Of a stretch of 64,000 nucleotides of DNA, positions 27,209-36,068 are shown piece after piece. This DNA comes from SIG291 sp045543455 (GTDB taxonomy: Bacteria; Bacillota; Clostridia; Lachnospirales; Lachnospiraceae). A program made the translations under genes and the position numbers. The stretch spans positions 1-64,000 of the forward strand of contig JAZQMK010000014.1 of NCBI GenBank assembly GCA_045543455.1. The letters are read 5' to 3'. Within the stretch, counting starts at the first letter, position 1, and each line of letters begins with the position of its first letter. The notes under the pieces are model-generated. The model was not told the DNA's origin and did not search any database. It worked only from the letters and a program-made list of their open reading frames with translations.

Positions 27209-29179
27209 CTAATTATTTATTTCAGCCACTTTCTTCCAAATATATCCCCCTGCTGTTTTTGTTCTTCCATTTACAACTTTCTTGATAGATTCCTTAGATA
27301 TATTCGTTTCTTCTGCTGCATGTCTTACAGAATCAAAAACTTTTACTAATTCTCCGTTAATGGAATATTGTTCAACAGTATATGTTTTCCCTATGTTTAT
27401 TAATGATGTATTAAAACAAACATCAATAACATATGGAATATGTTCTGTATGACTATACTTTTTCCATATATATCCCCCAGCAGAATTGCGCTTACCATTT
27501 AATACTTTACTTATACTTGTAGTAGAACAACCTGTTACTTCTGCAGCTACGTTAAGAGTATCATACTTATTTACATAATACCCTTTCAAATCATAACAAA
27601 CAATTAAACTTTTTTCTTTACAATAACTATTCCCTTTCTTTATCCCTTTTTTTAATAACGGCTTATATTCCGTTTCTTTTCTCTTGTGTATTTTTATATT
27701 TAAGTTCTCAAACATTTCAATTAAATTCGAGTCACTTATTTCTGTCTGATACGACCAATACAACAATGTTACATCATTACAGTCACATTTTAATTTTTTT
27801 TCATTATCTCGCCTTTGAACCGCTTTATATGCATCCTCACCACCAAAATAATCAATTGCTTCATAATGTTGGATGCCTTGATACTCAATGGCTATTTTGT
27901 GTTGCGGAATATATATATCTAATGACTGCCCTTCTAACCAGCTTGCTCTATATTGAAAAATAGCATCTTCAAAATATAAACTAACTAAAACAAATAAACT
28001 AAATTCACTTTTCCACCTTGCAGGAATTAAATTTTTCTCAGTAAGTAAAATTAAAATTCTATCATATTCTTCTTTCATCTGTATTTCATTTACAGTTGAA
28101 TATGATTTTTTATATGAAAATAACGGAGAATTTAACTCTAACAAAAATTGAACGGGATATATCCGACTAAAATATTTCATTATTTCATATGACGAATTTG
28201 CCACTTTATCATATAATATGTTCTTAACCTGCTCATAATTTCTATACTTATAACTAATATCTATACCTACGCAAAAATAATATAAAGGAATTCCATATAT
28301 AGTAGGAAATCCTATTTTTTCTGTTATCATCATCCATAAAAGAAGATTCTCATATAAAGATTTTTCTCTCGAAATAACAGCAACATAATTCTCTGAAAAA
28401 TCATTTTCGTCAAACTTATCTAATTTAGTTATTTGTATTTTTTTACTCAGATATTTATTGATAATAATATCTACAATTGAATCTTCAACAGAAAAGTAAT
28501 ATTTTATTGAACCGTCTTTATCATACATATTAACGTGCCGATTTATTTGGTCTTTTATATATAACACCTTTTCGTCATCTTCACTACTATCAACACTATC
28601 ATCACTATATGTCATAAATATAGGTTTTTTATACCTAATTAATTTACTATATATCCTTTTCGTCCCTTCCTCAAGAGGTACCTCTGATAATACCTTCTCT
28701 TTTTCTATTTCTTGTGCTTTTTTATATGCTAGCAAATCAGTATACTTTGTATATCTATCAAGGTCAATAATTTTCAACGTTAATAATTGTAAGTCTGCAG
28801 CATAAAAATCTATGTTATATCTTACAAATCTTTTACCTAACTCCGTTGGAATATAACAACAATATCCAAAATATCTGTATAAATGTTTTTCTTGAATATT
28901 ATCACGAACATTTTTCGTAACCTGTTCTCTAGAACTACCCACAGGTCCCCCATATGCTTTTAATATCTTTCTTAGTTCGTTGTACGGATAATATGGAATA
29001 CTTTCATTAATTGTAGCAAGTTTTAAAAAACCTCTTTCAATTAGATAATCCCTAATAGCAATACAATTTAATCCATTAAAAAAATAAGGATACATACTAT
29101 CATTTGTTCGTATTAAACCATAACTGGCATATGTTAAAAAAGCTTTTTCTAACGTTATTAATTCATCTTTATTTGACAT
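27209..29179 (-). CDS. Nuclease-like protein with PD-(D/E)xK domain and two NUMOD-like repeats
   Basis: 656 residues from the ATG at 29179 (TAGGAGAATG site). The middle (about 415-490) contains LDIYIPQHKIAIEYQGIQHY, a D...ExQ arrangement typical of the PD-(D/E)xK fold, followed by a Lys-rich helix (RRDNEKKLKC). Two similar C-terminal units (about 528-572 and 600-655), each ending in G-R/K-x3-AGGYIWKK, resemble NUMOD1 DNA-binding modules of homing endonucleases. The N-terminal 400 residues are unrecognised. It is the leftmost gene of the element and could be a defence nuclease or a mobility aid. Confidence 0.65.
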   Translation of the reverse strand: MSNKDELITLEKAFLTYASYGLIRTNDSMYPYFFNGLNCIAIRDYLIERGFLKLATINESIPYYPYNELRKILKAYGGPVGSSREQVTKNVRDNIQEKHLYRYFGYCCYIPTELGKRFVRYNIDFYAADLQLLTLKIIDLDRYTKYTDLLAYKKAQEIEKEKVLSEVPLEEGTKRIYSKLIRYKKPIFMTYSDDSVDSSEDDEKVLYIKDQINRHVNMYDKDGSIKYYFSVEDSIVDIIINKYLSKKIQITKLDKFDENDFSENYVAVISREKSLYENLLLWMMITEKIGFPTIYGIPLYYFCVGIDISYKYRNYEQVKNILYDKVANSSYEIMKYFSRIYPVQFLLELNSPLFSYKKSYSTVNEIQMKEEYDRILILLTEKNLIPARWKSEFSLFVLVSLYFEDAIFQYRASWLEGQSLDIYIPQHKIAIEYQGIQHYEAIDYFGGEDAYKAVQRRDNEKKLKCDCNDVTLLYWSYQTEISDSNLIEMFENLNIKIHKRKETEYKPLLKKGIKKGNSYCKEKSLIVCYDLKGYYVNKYDTLNVAAEVTGCSTTSISKVLNGKRNSAGGYIWKKYSHTEHIPYVIDVCFNTSLINIGKTYTVEQYSINGELVKVFDSVRHAAEETNISKESIKKVVNGRTKTAGGYIWKKVAEINN

Positions 29180-29293
29180 ACATTCTCCTAATTCACATAA
29201 ATAACTAAAAAATATCATTATTTTAATGAAATACACTATATTTCTTCCAAATAATTCAAATTTTCACCATCATTGTAACATAATCTATCTCAT

Positions 29294-29342
29294 AAATATA
29301 GCCTCTGCATATTAAATGTAACATTACTCAGAGGCTATATTT
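29294..29342 (-). terminator. Hairpin downstream of the 29409 gene
   Basis: AAATATAGCCTCTG (29294-29307) and CAGAGGCTATATTT (29329-29342) form a perfect 14-base stem with a 21-base loop. The U-run is short, so termination strength is uncertain. The 230 bases between the two flanking genes hold nothing else recognisable. Confidence 0.6.
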
Positions 29343-29408
29343 AATATTCACTTTGTCTACAATTAAAAACATTTTTATGCCTTTAACAAATTCCTTAACT
29401 CTATGATA

Positions 29409-30137
29409 TTATAAAGAACGTTTTTCCTTTTCGATTTGATGAATGTCATTAAGGGCTCGTACGATTTCATTACATCCCTTATCTCTATAATATTTTACAC
29501 TTCCCATATACATTCCGGTCTCTGAATTATCAAAAATTAGCAATTTATAATTATCTGGAGCTGCTTGGTACATTTGCATTATTAGTTTATAATCATCTAA
29601 GGATTGTATTTTTTCTACATAAAATGCTCGCGAATGATAAGTATTTTTCGTATCCATTCCAGAGGAAATCGACGCATTGCGAACTACTCTTTCTCTTCCG
29701 TCCAAACTAACAAGGCTTATTTTTGCCAAATAATCTCCAAAATCTTCAAAATATGATGCCAATAAAATTCTAAACATATCGCCATATTCAGTGGTAAAAT
29801 AAAGTCCATGTTTTCTCTTATCTTCAACTAATTTACCTTCTTGAAATTCAGGTCGTTTTTTCTTTTCAAATAATCTATAACCTGTATATGTACCATTTTT
29901 TGCATAAAACTCCTTAACTGTTATTCCCTTTTTTAGTTCTAATCGTTTTTTTATATCTGACTTAACTAATTCCTTTACAACATCATTACTAAGTTTATAG
30001 AGCATTTTATTTATGCTTATATACATAAATGTATGCGTTAAATTAACATAAAAATCGTTATCAATAATTTTTCTAACTAATTCGCGCTTTGTATTAAAAT
30101 CTATATCCTTTATTCTTCTTATTTTTTTTATAAACAT
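29409..30137 (-). CDS. Hypothetical protein of the mobile element
   Basis: 242 residues from the ATG at 30137 (AAGAGG site; an adjacent ATG at 30140 is equally in frame). Basic N-terminus (KKIRRIKD), no transmembrane segment, mixed alpha/beta composition. Segments such as HSRAFYVEKIQSLDDYKLIMQMYQ are distinctive, but no family is recognised. It follows the sigma factor gene in the recombinase-ParMR operon and could be a target or partner of it. Confidence 0.55.
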   Translation of the reverse strand: MFIKKIRRIKDIDFNTKRELVRKIIDNDFYVNLTHTFMYISINKMLYKLSNDVVKELVKSDIKKRLELKKGITVKEFYAKNGTYTGYRLFEKKKRPEFQEGKLVEDKRKHGLYFTTEYGDMFRILLASYFEDFGDYLAKISLVSLDGRERVVRNASISSGMDTKNTYHSRAFYVEKIQSLDDYKLIMQMYQAAPDNYKLLIFDNSETGMYMGSVKYYRDKGCNEIVRALNDIHQIEKEKRSL

Positions 30138-30186
30138 CATATACCTCTTCTTCCATAAACTTTAGTATTATTCTCTAGTTTTTCAA

Positions 30187-30951
30187 CTACTTAAACCTTA
30201 TACCATATTCTTTTGCCATCTCTTTTATATCGGCCATTTTCTTTAAATTTCTGAGTCCGTTCTGTCTCAAAGCTTGTACACGCTGTTTAGTGACTCCGAG
30301 TTTTTTTGCAATTTCTACTTGTAAAAGGCCATAATAAAATTCCTGTAATAATACGTATCTTTCTTTCTCATTAGGCAACTTCATTATTAAATTCTTCATT
30401 CTTTCTGAATCGCACTTCAAAAAAATCTCCTGATATTTATCCTCCTTATCAACCAATTGAAAATTATCTAAACTACTTTCTAACCCCTCTATACTTTCTG
30501 TATTATAACATTTTAAAACATCCCTGACTTCAACTAACTCACTTTCTTTTATTTTCATTTTATTAGCTAAAAAGCTATCTGTTAGTTCCTCGCCGTTATT
30601 TTTTGATTCATTTTCAACTGCACGATATTGCGAACATTTTTTCCTTTTTTGCTTAGGAATATATATAATTGACCTCTCTTTCTTAATATAATCAATCATA
30701 TCACCTCTAACTTTGATAGTTGCATATGTACTAAATTGCGTACCTTTCGACGCATTGAATGTCGTAGCCGCTTCCATCAAAGCACACATTCCAATCTGTT
30801 TTAGTTCTTCTTTTTCTTCGTATCTTAATTGGTATAAACGAGATATTTGATTAGAAATACTATAAATTAAATCCATATTTTTAACAATAATCTCTTGCAT
30901 TAGTTTGTGATTACCCTTTTTAATTTCTTTAACTAATTCTTCATTTGTCAT
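30187..30951 (-). CDS. Element-encoded sigma-70 family factor (SigB/F/FliA-like)
   Basis: A 254-residue sigma factor with region 2 (EELKQIGMCALMEAATTFNA, FSTYATIKVRGDMIDYIKKE, about 45-105), a linking region 3, and region 4 with a helix-turn-helix (YYGLLQVEIAKKLGVTKQRV, about 205-225). Region 1.1 is missing. The layout is that of group 3 factors. A strong AAGGAGG precedes the ATG. It is in the recombinase-ParMR operon, so the element may make its own promoter specificity for transfer or excision genes. Confidence 0.85.
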   Translation of the reverse strand: MTNEELVKEIKKGNHKLMQEIIVKNMDLIYSISNQISRLYQLRYEEKEELKQIGMCALMEAATTFNASKGTQFSTYATIKVRGDMIDYIKKERSIIYIPKQKRKKCSQYRAVENESKNNGEELTDSFLANKMKIKESELVEVRDVLKCYNTESIEGLESSLDNFQLVDKEDKYQEIFLKCDSERMKNLIMKLPNEKERYVLLQEFYYGLLQVEIAKKLGVTKQRVQALRQNGLRNLKKMADIKEMAKEYGIRFK

Positions 30952-30965
30952 AAAAATACTCCTCC

Positions 30966-31280
30966 TTATAATGTATCAATAAAATCCATTGCCTTTTTTA
31001 AATTATCATAATTATGCTGTGTTTCTGTATATTCCATACTATTTTCAACAATAGACGCAGTGTTGATATTAATTCTCTTGACAATCTCATCAGCCAAATA
31101 ATCAATATCAATATTATTAGTTTTTAAAATATCATCTCCCTTCTGCAAAAAAACATTTATCGCTGCAATCATCATATGGCGTGCACTACTAAAACCATAA
31201 TTTTTATATTCTTCCAATTTTGACAGCGCCCTCATATCCTCTTCACAATCTTCGTAAAACCTAATTGTCTTTTGAATCAA
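30966..31280 (-). CDS. parR: ParR-like partition adaptor
   Basis: 104 residues directly after parM. A ribbon-helix-helix-like N-terminus (QKTIRFYEDCEEDMRALSKL) and an acidic helical tail (DYDNLKKAMDFIDTL-like) match ParR adaptors that bind a centromere and cap ParM filaments. The start appears to be TTG at 31280, with GAGGTG inside the end of parM as its site. The centromere was not located; repeats upstream of the operon would be candidates. Confidence 0.68.
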   Translation of the reverse strand: MIQKTIRFYEDCEEDMRALSKLEEYKNYGFSSARHMMIAAINVFLQKGDDILKTNNIDIDYLADEIVKRININTASIVENSMEYTETQHNYDNLKKAMDFIDTL

Positions 31281-31282
31281 TA

Positions 31283-32188
31283 TTAATTCACCTCACCGTA
31301 TTTGTGTCTCAATAAATCTTCATATCCTTTAGCGTTGATGTTCACATCTTCTATAATCTTCATATTCGGCGTAATTTCTTTACAAAAATTCTTAATTGTA
31401 GATGCACCACCCCCGATAAATACAAACTCTGTTAGAACAGGGTTAAATTTCAAGGCGCGTAAATTGTCCATAATATCGTCTACATAACTTTTAAGACCGT
31501 CTTGAATAACCTTTAAATATTCTTTATTTATTACACTCTTCCCTTTTATCATCACCTCTTTAATGATAGCTTCATCAGCTTCTCCATTAAATTTCTGTCT
31601 AAGCTTCTCATTTATTTCGTTGATTGATGTAATAGTACCAAGTGGAAGGCTCTTACAACGACTCAAATCTGGTTGTCCTTCTACAATCGGCAATATATCA
31701 ATCGTCCAACTGCCAATATCAATAACAACCGTTGAAGTTCCAAAAGTATCTAACATATTTACTACACCTGCATATCCTTGCGGAAATACGTCGACTGAAA
31801 TTAAGTTAACAAAATATGATTTCCCCTCATATTTAAAATTTAATTTCTTATTTTTGGACATATAATTGTAAAAGTCCTTTTTTTCAGCTCCCATTCTTGT
31901 TAAAGGTAACCCAACTGCTAACCTAACGTTAGCTGAACATATACCCATCTTTCGAAATTTTGCCCCAATAACAGCCAGCGTGGCTATTAATGTGTTCTCA
32001 TTATCAGTTTTTGATTTTTGAATTGTTGTTTTTTGAACATTTACAGCAAAGAATTCACCGTTGTATTCAACTGTATTTTGTTCTATTGGTGGTTTCATTG
32101 TAAGCTTTTTTACTCCTGATAATATGCAAAAATCGCTTCCCTTTGTGTTTCCGTAACCATTATCTACGCCTATAAATATCTCTCTCAT
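31283..32188 (-). CDS. parM: ParM/StbA-like actin-family ATPase
   Basis: 301 residues of the actin-like fold: phosphate-1 motif IGVDNGYGNTKGSD (about 6-19), phosphate-2 VVIDIGSWTIDIL (about 150-162) and the adenosine motif EFVFIGGGASTI (about 258-270). ParM filaments push plasmid copies apart. On an integrative element it suggests a segregating circular form after excision. AAGGAGG precedes the ATG. Confidence 0.88.
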   Translation of the reverse strand: MREIFIGVDNGYGNTKGSDFCILSGVKKLTMKPPIEQNTVEYNGEFFAVNVQKTTIQKSKTDNENTLIATLAVIGAKFRKMGICSANVRLAVGLPLTRMGAEKKDFYNYMSKNKKLNFKYEGKSYFVNLISVDVFPQGYAGVVNMLDTFGTSTVVIDIGSWTIDILPIVEGQPDLSRCKSLPLGTITSINEINEKLRQKFNGEADEAIIKEVMIKGKSVINKEYLKVIQDGLKSYVDDIMDNLRALKFNPVLTEFVFIGGGASTIKNFCKEITPNMKIIEDVNINAKGYEDLLRHKYGEVN

Positions 32189-32203
32189 AAAAATTCCTCC
32201 TTA

Positions 32204-32593
32204 TTATAATTCTTCAAGTGTTTTCATTATCTTATTTTCGAGTGTTTTTTGTAATTTTATATTTTCTTTTTTCAATTCTTCTATAATTTTGTCGCGTTCT
32301 GCTAATTTTCTTTTTAAAAGTTCAATCTCTTTTTCCATAGCTTTGTCCAAAATAACTTTCTGAGACACCACAAAAGACTTGCCTTCCTGTAATTCTTGGG
32401 CCCTCTTCAATTCTGTGCGAACTTCATCATTATTATAAAAAAATGCTCTTGAAAGTCCCGTCTTTTTAACTAGTTCGCAAACTAGAACCTGCTCATCATC
32501 ATTTAACATTTTTTTAATTATAGAAATTGCCTTATTAACTTTAACTTGACTTTTTTCTTTGTTTTTTCTAATCATTGTGTTGTATTTTTCCAT
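32204..32593 (-). CDS. DUF6262/TnpC-like transposition protein
   Basis: 129 residues from the ATG at 32593 (AAGGAGGTGAT site). A helix-turn-helix-like region (VCELVKKTGLSRAFFYNNDEV, about 37-57) is followed by a long coiled coil (about 75-125). This matches TnpC of Tn554 and its DUF6262 relatives, which modulate integration. It comes directly after the third recombinase, as expected for Tn554-like operons. Confidence 0.78.
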   Translation of the reverse strand: MEKYNTMIRKNKEKSQVKVNKAISIIKKMLNDDEQVLVCELVKKTGLSRAFFYNNDEVRTELKRAQELQEGKSFVVSQKVILDKAMEKEIELLKRKLAERDKIIEELKKENIKLQKTLENKIMKTLEEL

Positions 32594-32609
32594 CTTAATC
32601 ACCTCCTTC

Positions 32610-34103
32610 TTAATTCCACGTTTGCATTACATTTTCCAAAAGTTTGTCCATATATGCTCTCATTGTGCGGGTTTCATCAGCCAACATCTTATTTCCAACT
32701 TTTCTGTAGTTTTTTAAGTTTGATGTATTGGCGTGACCCAATAGCTTAGCTATCGTTATGTCATCAACGTGTAATTCTGTTAATCGCTTGGCATAGTTGT
32801 GACGCCAAATGTGAGTACCAACCCCAAACTTTTCACCTGCATCATCTCTTAAATTGTTTTTTGTAATCATTGCCATCAAATGGTATTTCAAGCGGCTATA
32901 CTGTATCGGTTTAGTTGGGTCTTTTTCAGATACAAAGACATATTCAGTGTCACCAAATCGCTCCTGCGTATATTTACAAGCCGCATCAAATAGCTTTTTT
33001 ATGTCATCGCTTATTGGTTTTTTATACCATTTTTGACTTTTAACTTGAAATATTTTAATCATCAATGTCCCTGTTGGGGATTTATAAAGCGCGTCTCTCT
33101 TTAGTGTTAAAGTTTCTGAAATTCGGGTTCCCAACATTTGGTGCAACATAAGCGCCCTTGCTATTTGTACATCGCCTTCTACAATAGCTGCATTCAATCT
33201 CTGCATTTCATTATTGGAATAAACTTTATATAGCTTAGTCGGAGGTTTTGGAAAATCATCTTCAAAAAATAGCACCTCTAACTCTTTCCTTTCCAAAACC
33301 TTTCCTGCGGTAGTTAGCGCGGTTTTCAGATGATACAGCTCTTTTCCATAACTTTTTTTGCCATGCGCTTCTGTGTGAATGTATAGCAAATATTTCTCAA
33401 AAATTTCTCTATCTACTTTTTCAAGCGAATCCACATTTGGACAGCGCTCCGATAAGAATCCACAAAATCTATTAATTGCTGTCATTTCTACCAACACAGT
33501 ACCGAGAGCATATTGCGATAGATGAATGTATATTACTTTTTTAATTTCATCTCTTATTTGGGGCTGAGAAATTTTTTTAAATGATATTAACTTTGCTTCG
33601 TTTGAAGGGTTTAATTTTATACTTATAGGCATCCCTTTGAGATACCATATATCAGCGTTAAAATCAAAAGTTTTTGCACATTCATTTTCAAAAGCATATA
33701 GCTTCCTTATATATTTAATAAGTTCAGCATCTGTTGTTACATCTTTTCCAGTCGATGTTTTATGACGTTTCTGAATTAAATTTTTACCATTTTTTAACAA
33801 CCACAATTTTGCCTTCTTTTCTACTTCTTTCAAATCAGCATGCTTAAATGACTCTAATTTTGGGTAAATTTCATTAAGGAATTGGCATAATTGATTGTAA
33901 GGATACACCTCTGAGCGCATGCTTAAAGGTGTTAATTTCCTTCCCCTCTCAATTATAAACTCTTCTACCTCACGTGCCATTTCCATATTGTTTATTTTAG
34001 TTAAATCAAAGACCACGTTATGTCGAAGAAGTGGATGCTTTTTTAATTCTTCATCAGCAGTCAAATAGCAGTTAAGCTCCTTAAGATATATCTTTTTTTG
34101 CAT
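32610..34103 (-). CDS. Tyrosine recombinase, third of the trio
   Basis: 497 residues. The C-terminal catalytic domain (about 285-480) has all key residues: Arg I in HQMLGTRISETLTL, the Lys beta-hairpin, His-x-x-Arg in GTHIWRHNYAKR, the His in KLLGHANTSN and the nucleophilic Tyr in LKNYRKV. A large N-terminal DNA-binding part precedes it. Tn554 itself has two recombinases, so this extra one sets the present element apart. It overlaps the upstream tnpB-like gene by 23 bases. Confidence 0.88.
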   Translation of the reverse strand: MQKKIYLKELNCYLTADEELKKHPLLRHNVVFDLTKINNMEMAREVEEFIIERGRKLTPLSMRSEVYPYNQLCQFLNEIYPKLESFKHADLKEVEKKAKLWLLKNGKNLIQKRHKTSTGKDVTTDAELIKYIRKLYAFENECAKTFDFNADIWYLKGMPISIKLNPSNEAKLISFKKISQPQIRDEIKKVIYIHLSQYALGTVLVEMTAINRFCGFLSERCPNVDSLEKVDREIFEKYLLYIHTEAHGKKSYGKELYHLKTALTTAGKVLERKELEVLFFEDDFPKPPTKLYKVYSNNEMQRLNAAIVEGDVQIARALMLHQMLGTRISETLTLKRDALYKSPTGTLMIKIFQVKSQKWYKKPISDDIKKLFDAACKYTQERFGDTEYVFVSEKDPTKPIQYSRLKYHLMAMITKNNLRDDAGEKFGVGTHIWRHNYAKRLTELHVDDITIAKLLGHANTSNLKNYRKVGNKMLADETRTMRAYMDKLLENVMQTWN

Positions 34104-36054
34104 TTATTTGCCCTCCTTTCAAAACCATTTTGGCTAACTCATTTCCGCCATTTCTAAAATATTTTTCGTTTTCCTTATTTAAAACATCTTGCATATAGTC
34201 TAGGTATTGTTTTGTCATATCCGTCGATTTATGTCCTAAATAGTCCCTTATTGCTTCAATTGATGAACCATTTCGATACAAAAAAGTGGCTACTGTGTGT
34301 CTAAAATCATGCGCTTTAAATTTATATTCCTTCATGCCGAGCTTTTCTAACTGTTTTTTAAACTGCTTACAAAATGTTCCCGCATCATAGGCTCCGCCTT
34401 GCTTGCTTTTGAATACGTATTCTTCTGAAGTAATACCATTAAATTCAATATAATCTCGCATTAACTTATATAATTGGGTCGGAATTGGTACATACTTCTC
34501 AGCTTTCATCTTGCTTTGATGAATTTTCAGCCACGCATCCTTACCATCCCATATGTACGAATTAGCTTTTATTATGCATACCTCACTTACGCGAAGCCCA
34601 ATACACCACAGGTTGAGATACATTAATCGTAAATGATTTGGAAAATACTGTAATAACTTCAAAATTTCAATTTGTGTATCAATATCTACTGCCCTGTCAT
34701 TATGTTTTGCGGATACCTTCTTCAAATGGTATGAAAAATTTAGCGGAACTTTTTCAATATATTTTTTTACTTGCAAAAATCCAAAAAATTTAGCCACAGC
34801 TATAATTGACTTATTAAAGGCTTCAGGTTGATTATTTTTTTCATCTTCTCTTTTTATAAATGCTTCTAATTCAATTGCCGTTATCTTCGTTACTTCAATT
34901 TGCACTTGATCTAAATACTTTAGGAAAGTACAAATTTCGTAATATGTTCCGCGCAAAGTTAAAAGTGACGATTTTTGTGAAACACCAAGTTCGTATTTCA
35001 TATATTCCTTAAAAAAATTTCTGTTTTTTACATTTTCGATTTCATTAAAGCTAAAACGCCTAATTTTTCTTGCCAGATTCTCTCTGCCATCTACAAAGTT
35101 AAAACGTTCGAGATACCATACGTTAGCATTCCAGTTAGTGTCTTTTGCCCCTAGAAATAGATATTTTCGTATATTATCAATGATTTGTGTATATATATCC
35201 GTCTTGCTACCAGCGCCGCCTTCAATACTTTTCCTAAATTCATAAATCTGCTTTTCCGTTAACTGTTCTATGTCTTCAATATTTTTGCTAACACAAAATG
35301 CATACAACAAATTTAATGGTATTAAAAATCTCTCGCGCCTATCTTTTAAATTTTCTTTTGTCTGTAGTACGTGATTTAACATTTTTAAAATTTGACGTTT
35401 CAATAGCCCTGAGGCCCTTATAGAAAAATCAAAGACTAGTTCTTCTTTATTTTGTACGTAATAGAACGTCTTAGCCAACTGATAATTTGGGTGATACAGC
35501 AGAAATATTTTTTGCTTCTCAAATTTCAAATTCCACTCCTTAAATGGCTTACTCGCATTTTCCGCTTTTATAGCGTTTAATTTCAAATTATCTAATGCTT
35601 TCATATATTCATTTTTCTTACAATAAATATCTGATTTTTCAAGGAAAGTCTCATATTCACACCTTATTTCATAATTAATCTCATTCGGCGCTTGCACGTT
35701 GAGAAGAATTAAAAAGGTTATCATCTTATTTTTTATGCTTTGCGCGCATGTTAATTTATCAATCGGCGATTGCCATGCATCACGCTGTTCTACGTCATAA
35801 GCAAGAACAACTTGCTCAAGTAGGCTAGCATAACATTTTCGCTGCCTGTCGTTTATCCCTTGTAATCTTGAGATATATTCTCTAAAATTATACACATCAT
35901 CAATCGTTATATCCTCTAGTGATTGAATATTGGCACTTATCAAATAAGCGAGTACTATCTCTTTTAGCTTTCCATTTACTGTTGGCGACCTACTAACCTG
36001 TCTTTCTAATTCTTTCCTATTTATTTTTCTTATTTTTAAAGCTGTTGTTGTCAT
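34081..36054 (-). CDS. Tyrosine recombinase, TnpB-like
   Basis: 657 residues from the ATG at 36054 (AAGAGGTGAATTG site). The length matches TnpB of Tn554 (about 630). The N-terminal 430 residues are helical. Catalytic residues: Arg in WCIGLRVSEVCII, Lys in the hairpin, His-x-x-Arg in AHDFRHTVATFLY, His in DYLGHKSTD, Tyr in TKQYLDYM. Just downstream of the TnpA-like gene. Confidence 0.9.
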   Translation of the reverse strand: MTTTALKIRKINRKELERQVSRSPTVNGKLKEIVLAYLISANIQSLEDITIDDVYNFREYISRLQGINDRQRKCYASLLEQVVLAYDVEQRDAWQSPIDKLTCAQSIKNKMITFLILLNVQAPNEINYEIRCEYETFLEKSDIYCKKNEYMKALDNLKLNAIKAENASKPFKEWNLKFEKQKIFLLYHPNYQLAKTFYYVQNKEELVFDFSIRASGLLKRQILKMLNHVLQTKENLKDRRERFLIPLNLLYAFCVSKNIEDIEQLTEKQIYEFRKSIEGGAGSKTDIYTQIIDNIRKYLFLGAKDTNWNANVWYLERFNFVDGRENLARKIRRFSFNEIENVKNRNFFKEYMKYELGVSQKSSLLTLRGTYYEICTFLKYLDQVQIEVTKITAIELEAFIKREDEKNNQPEAFNKSIIAVAKFFGFLQVKKYIEKVPLNFSYHLKKVSAKHNDRAVDIDTQIEILKLLQYFPNHLRLMYLNLWCIGLRVSEVCIIKANSYIWDGKDAWLKIHQSKMKAEKYVPIPTQLYKLMRDYIEFNGITSEEYVFKSKQGGAYDAGTFCKQFKKQLEKLGMKEYKFKAHDFRHTVATFLYRNGSSIEAIRDYLGHKSTDMTKQYLDYMQDVLNKENEKYFRNGGNELAKMVLKGGQINAKKDIS

Positions 36055-36068
36055 CAATTCACCTCTTT

